A stretch of 64,000 nucleotides of DNA from Flavobacterium sp. N1736 (lineage in GTDB: Bacteria; Bacteroidota; Bacteroidia; Flavobacteriales; Flavobacteriaceae), in NCBI RefSeq assembly GCF_025947065.1, contig NZ_CP109994.1:806001-870000 (forward strand), in the 5' to 3' direction. The first letter of the stretch is position 1. Each line of letters begins with the position of its first letter. Shown one piece after another: positions 55,913 to 62,235 of the stretch. The position numbers and the translations under genes are program-made. The notes under the pieces were generated by a model. The model saw nothing but the letters and a program-made list of their open reading frames with translations. It was not told the DNA's origin and searched no databases.

Positions 55913-55951
55913 TGTAAAGCTGCAATTGTAAAGTTGCAGCTTTGCTTTTTG
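55913..55951 (+). terminator. Terminator after the GH3 gene
   Basis: AAAGCTGCAA pairs with TTGCAGCTTT around an eight-base loop, followed by GCTTTTT. Confidence 0.85.
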
Positions 55952-56015
55952 TTGAAAAAATTTAGATGTAAAATGTTAGATGTAAAATGTAGAAGTTTTA
56001 ATCTAAAAAAATTTT

Positions 56016-56201
56016 ACCATTAAGAGATTAAGAAAAATTAAGCGTTGAATAGAAAAAGAAACTTATTTCTTTCACATAGCTGCTATGTTTGTTTAAATAA
56101 GTGAAACGCCTTTTGTAAGAGTACAAAAACTATGTATCTATGTGTTAAATAATTAACCTCAAACAGCGTAAAAACTTAATTTTTCTTAATCTCTTAATGG
56201 T
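56016..56201. repeat. Nested palindrome: 27-base inverted repeat around an AACACATAG-type repeat
   Basis: Arms at 56016-56042 and 56175-56201 are perfect 27-base complements (ACCATTAAGAGATTAAG ...). Between them (56067-56150) is a reduced AACACATAG copy with CATAGCTGCTATGTTTG and AAGTGAAACGCC and ending TATCTATGTGTTAA. This accounts for most of the 342-base gap before 56230. Confidence 0.9.
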
Positions 56202-56229
56202 TTAAAAAAAATCAAAAAAAATAAATGAC

Positions 56230-56880
56230 ATGAAACAAATTGTATTAAGCATAATGGTTTTATTTTTAGCGCAAAACCTTTCGGCGCAAAGCCTTAACAA
56301 AATGCAATGGTTTAATGAACCTGAAAAATGGGAAATTAAAAACAATGCTTTAATCATGAATGTAACGGCAAATAGTGATTATTGGCGTATTTCGCATTAC
56401 GGATTCACCGTAGATGACGCTCCGTTTTATTACGCAACTTATGGCGGAGAATTTGAAGCCAAAGTAAAATTAACCGGAAATTATATTGCACGTTTTGACC
56501 AAATGGGATTAATGCTTCGTATTGATGAGAAAAACTACATCAAAACCGGAGTTGAATTTGTTGACGGAAAATTCAATATCAGCACGGTTGTAACGCATGA
56601 TAAAAGCGATTGGAGCGTGACAACTTTAGAAAAAGCACCGCCATTTGTATGGATAAAAGTGGTGAGAAGATTAGATGCCGTAGAAGTATTTTATTCTTTT
56701 GATGATAAAAATTATATTCTGACGAGAAATGCGCCTTTACAGGATAACACGCCGGTAATGGTTGGTTTAATGGCCGCTTCACCGGACGGAAAAGGTTTTG
56801 AAGCTAAATTCGAAAACTTTAAAGTAACCCATTTACCAGATCAACGCAGGTTAGAATGGCTGAAAAATCATCAGGAGTAA
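56230..56880 (+). CDS. Secreted DUF1349 (YesU-like) protein
   Basis: A 216-residue protein with signal peptide MKQIVLSIMVLFLAQ (cleavage after LSAQ). The mature part is a concanavalin-like jelly roll with DQMGLMLRIDEKNYIKTGVEF, the most characteristic stretch of DUF1349 (split DQMGLMLRIDE, YIKTGVEF). Such proteins are thought to bind or process carbohydrates. It lies between the GH3 gene and an acyltransferase, which supports a sugar-related role, but no activity is known. Confidence 0.86.
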   Translation: MKQIVLSIMVLFLAQNLSAQSLNKMQWFNEPEKWEIKNNALIMNVTANSDYWRISHYGFTVDDAPFYYATYGGEFEAKVKLTGNYIARFDQMGLMLRIDEKNYIKTGVEFVDGKFNISTVVTHDKSDWSVTTLEKAPPFVWIKVVRRLDAVEVFYSFDDKNYILTRNAPLQDNTPVMVGLMAASPDGKGFEAKFENFKVTHLPDQRRLEWLKNHQE

Positions 56881-56920
56881 TTTAATTAGAAAATTAGATA
56901 ATTAGAAAATTTAGACAATT

Positions 56921-56994
56921 AGATAGCTATGCTTGTTTAAACAAGTGAAACGCCTTTTTTTAGCGTTACAAAACTATGTCTCTATGTGTTAAAA
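56921..56994. repeat. AACACATAG-type repeat, reduced copy
   Basis: AGCTATGCTTGTTTAAACAA, GTGAAACGCCTTTTTTTAGC and CTATGTCTCTATGTGTTAAA match the right two thirds of the 53444 copy. Confidence 0.85.
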
Positions 56995-57048
56995 TTAAAA
57001 TTCCAAACAATCTAAAATCAAAAATCTGCAATCTAAAATAAACAATTT

Positions 57049-58179
57049 ATGAGTTCTATTTCTACAGATATTCAACCAAAAAAGCATTATGAAATTCTGG
57101 ACGGTTTACGTGGAGTTGCGGCAATATTAGTCGTTACATTTCACATTTTTGAAGCTTTTAGTGGCGGAAACCGTTTTGCACAAATTATCAATCACGGTTA
57201 TCTCGCCGTTGATTTCTTCTTTCTTTTATCGGGATTTGTTGTGGCTTATGCTTACGACGATCGCTGGACGAAAATGTCGCAATGGGAATTTTACAAACGA
57301 CGTTTAATTCGTTTACAGCCCATGGTTATTATGGGAATGATTATTGGAGCCATTTTTTATTATTTTCAGGCTTCGGATATTTTGTTTCCGATGATTGCCG
57401 GAATGGAAGTTTGGAAAGTAATTCTAACCATGATTATTGGTTTTACTTTACTACCAATTCCGCCATCATTAGAAATAAGAGGCTGGGGCGAAATGCATCC
57501 TTTAAATGGTCCGGCGTGGTCACTATTTTTCGAATATATTGCTAATATTTTGTACGCCTTGTTTTTTCGTAAATTCTCGAATAAGGTACTGTCAGTTTTT
57601 GTGCTGATATTTGCCGGACTATTAATTAATTACACCGTTTTTGGTCCAAAAGGCGATGTTATTGGCGGCTGGTCATTAAATTTGGAACAAATGAATGTTG
57701 GTTTTACACGTTTATTATATCCGTTTTTTGCAGGAGTTTTACTTTGTCGATTAGGAAAACTAATTCATATAAAAGGCGCTTTTTGGGTTTGCAGTCTTTT
57801 AATCACGATTGTACTGGCATTGCCAAGATTTGGCGGAGAAAACACTTTATGGATGAATGGTTTATACGAATCTTTCTGCATTATTTTAGTTTTCCCTCTT
57901 ATAGTTGCCATTGGCGCTGGCGGAGAAATTAAAAGTGCATTTTCGGCTAAAATATGCAAACTTTTAGGCGATATTTCATATCCAATTTATATCACACATT
58001 ATCCCTTAATTTATTGGTACACAGCATGGGTTGTAGATAATAAAGTAACTCTTGCCAATGGTTATTTATTAGGAATTGGCGTTTTAATTGCCAGCATCGT
58101 AATGGCTTATTTATGTTTGAAATTATACGATGAACCGGTTCGTAAATGGCTTCTTAATAGGTTCAGAGGTTCAAAGTAG
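57049..58179 (+). CDS. Acyltransferase-3 family membrane protein
   Basis: A 376-residue protein with about ten transmembrane helices. The opening LDGLRGVAAILVVTFH (about residues 18-33) with the catalytic His, DFFFLLSGFVVAYAY and the late YPIYITHYPLIYWY are typical of membrane-bound O-acyltransferases that acetylate surface sugars (OafA/OatA type). The substrate is unknown; the neighbouring carbohydrate genes fit a glycan substrate. Ends before a long repeat array. Confidence 0.92.
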   Translation: MSSISTDIQPKKHYEILDGLRGVAAILVVTFHIFEAFSGGNRFAQIINHGYLAVDFFFLLSGFVVAYAYDDRWTKMSQWEFYKRRLIRLQPMVIMGMIIGAIFYYFQASDILFPMIAGMEVWKVILTMIIGFTLLPIPPSLEIRGWGEMHPLNGPAWSLFFEYIANILYALFFRKFSNKVLSVFVLIFAGLLINYTVFGPKGDVIGGWSLNLEQMNVGFTRLLYPFFAGVLLCRLGKLIHIKGAFWVCSLLITIVLALPRFGGENTLWMNGLYESFCIILVFPLIVAIGAGGEIKSAFSAKICKLLGDISYPIYITHYPLIYWYTAWVVDNKVTLANGYLLGIGVLIASIVMAYLCLKLYDEPVRKWLLNRFRGSK

Positions 58180-58181
58180 CA

Positions 58182-58470
58182 AAGGTTTAAAAAAGGTTCA
58201 CAGGTTCAAAGAGTAAATAGGTTCAAAGGAACAAAGGCTCAAAGGTTCAAAGGCTCAAAGGCAAAACTTTGCCCCTTTGAACCTTTACAACTCTGAACCT
58301 AATAAAAATAATTGTTATCCCTTTTTTCTATTTTTTAAAACCTCTGTCCCTCTGAACCTTTGCAACTTTGAACCTAATAAAAAAAGGGATAAACATAAAT
58401 TGTTTATCCCTTTTTTCTATTTTTAAAACCTCTGTCCCTTTGAACCTTTGCAACTTTGAACCTTTAAAAA
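58182..58470. repeat. GGTTCAAAG array with an internal tandem duplication
   Basis: Repeats of AGGTTCAAAGG-type units run from 58182 to about 58300. Then a block of about 85 bases containing TTATCCCTTTTTTCTATTTT, AAACCTCTGTCCCT and GAACCTTTGCAACTTTGAAC occurs twice (from about 58314 and from about 58402). Hairpin arms AAAAAAGGGATAAACA/TGTTTATCCCTTTTTT at 58378-58416 look like a terminator between the convergent genes. Confidence 0.8.
58378..58416. terminator. Bidirectional terminator within the repeat array
   Basis: AAAAAAAGGGATAAAC pairs with GTTTATCCCTTTTTT across a short AT loop, between the acyltransferase and the ene-reductase gene. Confidence 0.8.
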
Positions 58471-58474
58471 AAAC

Positions 58475-59581
58475 TTATTCCAAAACCAATGCTCCTAAAG
58501 CTTCTTTGCTAAAACCTTTTAATTGATCTGTTTTTCCGGCTTTGATTTTTGCAACCCAATTTGGATCAGATAAAAGAGGTCTTCCTACGGCAACTAAATC
58601 AAAATCACCTCGGTCGAAACGTCTGTTTAATTCATCTAAAGAAGTTGGCTGAGAACTTTCTCCTGCAAAAGCACCGAAGAAATCTCCTGAAAGTCCAACA
58701 GAACCTACCGTAATCGTTGATGCTCCCGTAACTTTTTTAGCCCAGCCTGCAAAATTCAGGTCAGAATCTTCAAATTCAGGATCCCAGAATCTGCGTTGCG
58801 AGCAGTGTAAAATATCAACACCCGCATCAACAAGAGGCGTAAGCCACGCTTCTAATTCTTGTGGATTTTTTGCCAGTTTATAATTGTAATCTGAAGGTTT
58901 AAATTGAGAAAAACGCATGATAACCGCAAAGTCATTACCAACTTGTTTTCTAATTTCTTTTATAACTTCAATCGCAAAACGGTTACGTTCCGGCAATGTT
59001 TTTCCACCATAAATATCAGTACGTAAATTAGTTTCAGCTCTAAAAAACTGATCGATTAAATAACCGTGTGCACCGTGAATTTCAATCGTATCAAAACCTA
59101 ATCTTTTTGCATCAACAGCAGCTTTTCCAAAAGCAATAATAGTATCTTCAATATCTTTTTCAGACATGGTATTTCCATTATTAAAGTCTGGTCGGTTTAA
59201 TCCTGACGGACCTTCAAACGGAACCGGCGGAACCCATCCTGAATGGTGATTGTCCATAATTCCCATATGCCAGATTTGTGGTCCCATAGAACCTCCGGCA
59301 GCGTGAACTTCTTCAATCACTTTTTTCCATCCTTTTAAAGATTGATCTCCGTAAAAATGCGGCACATTTCCATCGTTTGATGATGATGGTCTGTCAATAA
59401 CAGTTCCTTCAGATAATATTAAACCAACTTCACCTTCAGCTCTTTTTTGATAATAAGCGGCTACTTCATCAGTTGGAACTCCGTTTGGAGAAAATGAGCG
59501 CGTCATTGGCGCCATTACAATTCGGTTTTTAAGATTTAACGATTTCAAGTTAAATGGCGAAAACAGGTTGTTTGTACTCAT
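58475..59581 (-). CDS. Old-yellow-enzyme family alkene reductase
   Basis: A 368-residue FMN enzyme. FSPFNLKSLNLKNRIVMAPMTR at the N-terminus (split LKNRIVMAPMTR) binds FMN, and DTIEIHGAHGYLIDQFF (about residue 172) carries the family's active-site histidines and tyrosine. A canonical OYE TIM barrel follows to the end. It reduces C=C bonds of enones or electrophiles, usually as detoxification. It starts six bases after its ArsR regulator ends, so they form an operon controlled from 59895-59924. Confidence 0.94.
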   Translation of the reverse strand: MSTNNLFSPFNLKSLNLKNRIVMAPMTRSFSPNGVPTDEVAAYYQKRAEGEVGLILSEGTVIDRPSSSNDGNVPHFYGDQSLKGWKKVIEEVHAAGGSMGPQIWHMGIMDNHHSGWVPPVPFEGPSGLNRPDFNNGNTMSEKDIEDTIIAFGKAAVDAKRLGFDTIEIHGAHGYLIDQFFRAETNLRTDIYGGKTLPERNRFAIEVIKEIRKQVGNDFAVIMRFSQFKPSDYNYKLAKNPQELEAWLTPLVDAGVDILHCSQRRFWDPEFEDSDLNFAGWAKKVTGASTITVGSVGLSGDFFGAFAGESSQPTSLDELNRRFDRGDFDLVAVGRPLLSDPNWVAKIKAGKTDQLKGFSKEALGALVLE

Positions 59582-59587
59582 AGTAAT

Positions 59588-59890
59588 TTACAAATTAGTT
59601 TGAATTAATTTACTGAGTGCTTCAAAGGCACCTTCGTTACGTTTATAGTATGTCCATTGCCCAACGCGTGTGGCTTCGATAAAACCGGCTCGTTGTAAAA
59701 TCGACAAATATTCAGAAACTGTCGATTGTGTAAGTCCCGCTTTGGCTTGTATTTGCCCAACACAAACTCCGTGTTCAAATCCAGCATGCTGAAGTTGTTC
59801 AGGAAAGTTTATTTCAGGTTCTTTTAACCATTCCAGCATTTGTAATCTGGATTTGTTCGAGAGTGCCTTAAAGATTTCTATATGTTCCAT
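59588..59890 (-). CDS. ArsR-family transcriptional repressor
   Basis: A 100-residue winged-helix protein. IFKALSNKSRLQMLEWL is the ArsR start, and QAKAGLTQSTVSEYLSILQRAGFI is the recognition helix region. One cysteine in HGVCVGQ precedes the DNA-binding helix; it could sense electrophiles or oxidants, which would fit control of an ene-reductase. ATG at 59890-59888 lies four bases after a TATATTTG box, so the mRNA is probably leaderless. Confidence 0.92.
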   Translation of the reverse strand: MEHIEIFKALSNKSRLQMLEWLKEPEINFPEQLQHAGFEHGVCVGQIQAKAGLTQSTVSEYLSILQRAGFIEATRVGQWTYYKRNEGAFEALSKLIQTNL

Positions 59891-59894
59891 GACG

Positions 59895-59924
59895 CAAATA
59901 TATCGACTTTTCCCGATATACCAA
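59895..59924 (-). promoter_or_regulatory. Promoter and putative operator of the ArsR/ene-reductase operon
   Basis: On the minus strand TTG (59924-59922), a 19-base spacer and TATATTTG (59902-59895) form a Bacteroidota promoter. The inverted repeat TATATCG (59899-59905) and CGATATA (59914-59920), eight bases apart, lies between and partly over these elements, where an ArsR repressor would block transcription. Confidence 0.6.
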
Positions 59925-60036
59925 TTTAAAGAAAATTTTTTAGGATAATTTTAAGAAGGAGGAGGGGATTTATGAAGAAGTATTTATATTTGTCTAATCT
60001 CGCAAAGTCGTGAAGACGCAAAGTTTATGCGCAATA

Positions 60037-60149
60037 TTGTCATTTCGACGTGAGGAGAAGTCACACTATCCCGAAGCTTCGGGACGCAAAGAAAATCGTC
60101 AATCTTTGTCGATCAACTGGTGTGATTTCTCCTCACGTCGAAATGACAA
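60037..60149. repeat. TTGTCATT-ended inverted repeat, copy 4
   Basis: Arms TTGTCATTTCGACGTGAGGA and GAAGTCACAC pair with GTGTGATTTCTCCTCACG and TCGAAATGACAA. It contains a second small palindrome TCCCGAAGCTTCGGGA whose relative is at 12248. Flanks a 264-base non-coding stretch before 60195. Confidence 0.9.
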
Positions 60150-60194
60150 AAAACTTTGTTAAACAAGCCCCAACTAATTAAACTTAATCAAACT

Positions 60195-60686
60195 ATGAAA
60201 AAAACATTACTTATTTTAGGATTCTTATGTTGTTTAATAACAAGTTCAAAAGCTCAGGTTGTTGGAACTGACGTTGGAGATATTGCTCCCGAAATTGATC
60301 TTCCGGATACAAAAGGAAACAATGTGGTACTTTCGTCTTTAAGAGGAGATTTGGTTTTAGTTGACTTTTGGGCATCGTGGTGCGGACCTTGTATTAAAGA
60401 ACAGCCGGAATTATTAAAATTGTACAATACTTATCCGGGTAAATTTTTGATTTACAGTGTTTCTATGGATACTAAAAAACCGCTTTGGCTGGCAGCAATT
60501 GCCAAACAAAAATTACCGTGGATACAAGTAAGCGACTTAAAATACTGGACTTCGCCGGTTGTAGGCGATTATTTGCTGCAATCTGTGCCGTTAAACTTTT
60601 TAGTTGACAAAAACGGAATTATCGTTGCCAAAAACATTCACGGAAATGCGTTGAATGAAATGGTAAAGAATATGCTTGGGGAATAA
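60195..60686 (+). CDS. TlpA-type periplasmic thioredoxin
   Basis: A 163-residue protein. The start at 60195 is chosen for a clean signal peptide (MKKTLLILGFLCCLI, cleavage after SKAQ). The thioredoxin motif is FWASWCGPC with Cys63 and Cys66, and the cis-proline lies in LQSVPLNFLVDK. It belongs to the TlpA/ResA group that reduces disulfides or apocytochromes outside the cytoplasmic membrane. A single gene. Its terminator is at 60791. Confidence 0.92.
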   Translation: MKKTLLILGFLCCLITSSKAQVVGTDVGDIAPEIDLPDTKGNNVVLSSLRGDLVLVDFWASWCGPCIKEQPELLKLYNTYPGKFLIYSVSMDTKKPLWLAAIAKQKLPWIQVSDLKYWTSPVVGDYLLQSVPLNFLVDKNGIIVAKNIHGNALNEMVKNMLGE

Positions 60687-60790
60687 ATTTTGTTTCAGGT
60701 TTATTTTTTTTGTTTCAGGTTTCACGTTTATTTTTGTTTCAAGTTTTATACTTTGTGATTTCTCGTTCCTCAAAATGACAAAACGGATGA

Positions 60791-60834
60791 AACCCGACAG
60801 GTTTTTAAAACCTGTCGGGTTTTGCGTTAAGTTT
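60791..60834 (+). terminator. Terminator downstream of the TlpA-type gene
   Basis: AACCCGACAGGTTTT pairs perfectly with AAAACCTGTCGGGTT, followed by TTGCG. About 100 bases past the stop. Confidence 0.85.
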
Positions 60835-60928
60835 GTATAAACTTTAGTTTATAGACAAAGTTGAGAAACATGAAACATGAAACCTGAAACCTGAAACAAA
60901 CCTAAAACAAATTAAAAAAGATATTTCA

Positions 60929-61402
60929 ATGCAATCAAAACTTAGTTTGTCTGAATTCCGTGCAAGGTTACAAAGCAACACCCAAATTGGTTCACCAAAA
61001 CTAAAGTTACGCACATTTGCTATTTTGACTGTATTTGATGGATCTTCAAAAACATTTTACGGTCTTTTTGATGATAAAAGTTTTCATTTAACAATAAATT
61101 CAGTAAGATCGCAAACACCTTTTATCATAAAAGGAAAATACAAGAATGTTAATAATACACTCAAAGTAGAATACGTTATTGAACCCAACAGTAAATTTCA
61201 GCAGATTTGGGCAAAATATTCTCCAATAATTCTTATTGTGGCCATTAATATATTTTTTCTCTTTTTTGCGCGAGGACTTAGGCGAGCGTCTACAATTGTT
61301 AATTTGTTTTTACTTTTTATGGCTTTCTATTCAAGATGGAATGAAGAGAGAAAGAGAAAAAAATTAGAACAAAAGTTCATCAGGATTTTTGAAATAAAAT
61401 AA
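60929..61402 (+). CDS. Hypothetical membrane protein
   Basis: A 157-residue protein with a soluble N-terminal half (beta-rich, about 90 residues) and two closely spaced hydrophobic helices (about 95-112 and 121-135), then a basic tail EERKRKKLEQKF. No family recognised. Preceded and followed by dispersed repeats. Confidence 0.6.
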   Translation: MQSKLSLSEFRARLQSNTQIGSPKLKLRTFAILTVFDGSSKTFYGLFDDKSFHLTINSVRSQTPFIIKGKYKNVNNTLKVEYVIEPNSKFQQIWAKYSPIILIVAINIFFLFFARGLRRASTIVNLFLLFMAFYSRWNEERKRKKLEQKFIRIFEIK

Positions 61403-61446
61403 ATTATGCCAAGAATAATAATAAAATTTCTTTTGAAAACGAGTGC

Positions 61447-61528
61447 CCTAGCCCTGATGGAAACGGCATCCTTTTGTGTCCGCCGCGGCGAACACAAAAG
61501 ATATAGTGTACAGCAGGAAACAGCTCCT
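61447..61528 (+). repeat. Hairpin repeat family, copy 3 (opposite orientation)
   Basis: TAGCCCTGATGGAAACGGCA, then hairpin CCTTTTGTGTCCGC ... GCGAACACAAAAG, then ATATAGTGTACAGCAGG. Relative to copies 1 and 2 the outer sequence (TAGCCCYGATRG) is kept while the stem is wholly different but still pairs over about 12 bases. Confidence 0.75.
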
Positions 61529-61630
61529 TAAAATTTTGATATTGTAATGCGCGTTTCGCTCAACGTGACAAACCTGAAACCTGAAACCTCAAACTTGAAA
61601 CAAAACAAAACAAAACCTGAAACAAAAAAT

Positions 61631-62014
61631 TTAATTTAAATCATCAATAATAGTTCTAACGCCGCCAAAGTTGGTTTTTAGTAATTCTCTTACCTGAAAT
61701 TGGGTTTTGTTGCGGGTAACGCTGTCCCATTCTTTAAAATCATAAACATGAATATTTTTCGCATACGGATTGGTTACGAAAGAAAGTCTTGCGATTGAAT
61801 ATTTAAAATATTTTAATTCATGTGAAATATGTCGGTTTGGCACAACAATAAGAATGGTCTCAAAATCCAGAAAATTCTTGGGCACATCGTCTCTTTCGGT
61901 CAGGCCGAGATGCTCAAAAAAAGCAATTATTTTTTGATCATTAAGTTTGTCAATTTCATGGTCTATACGCTTAATAGTGCTAAGAAGCGTATCTTCATCT
62001 TTAATAACACTCAT
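61631..62014 (-). CDS. Hypothetical protein
   Basis: A 127-residue cytoplasmic protein. The N-terminal third is helical (KDEDTLLSTIKRIDHEIDKL), the rest mixed with a hydrophobic core ETILIVVPNRHI. No signal peptide, membrane segment or family recognised. Convergent with the hypothetical membrane protein; divergent from the GH2 gene. Confidence 0.6.
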   Translation of the reverse strand: MSVIKDEDTLLSTIKRIDHEIDKLNDQKIIAFFEHLGLTERDDVPKNFLDFETILIVVPNRHISHELKYFKYSIARLSFVTNPYAKNIHVYDFKEWDSVTRNKTQFQVRELLKTNFGGVRTIIDDLN

Positions 62015-62235
62015 GGTACTACTATTTTTGTTGAATTTGTATATAAAATTACACCAAAAGAATAATATCTGCCAAAGAACGGTTAGTAGAATGATTCTAA
62101 ATTTTTAAAGCCTAATTTTCAGGCTTCATTTTAAACGAAACAAATCATATTTTGATAAAATACTATTATTTTAATCAAATTAAAAACAATATTTTTATCG
62201 CTATTTTACAAACTATTTCCGTTAACGACGTTTTT

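Noticed and set aside
61406..61531. A 41-codon frame starting at ATG 61406
   Set aside because: It runs through the hairpin repeat at 61447, so its codons follow the repeat and not a protein; length and composition are not gene-like.
62108..62134. Hairpin AAGCCT/AGGCTT with a short T-tract
   Set aside because: It lies upstream of both neighbouring genes, so it cannot terminate either one, and the stem is only six pairs.
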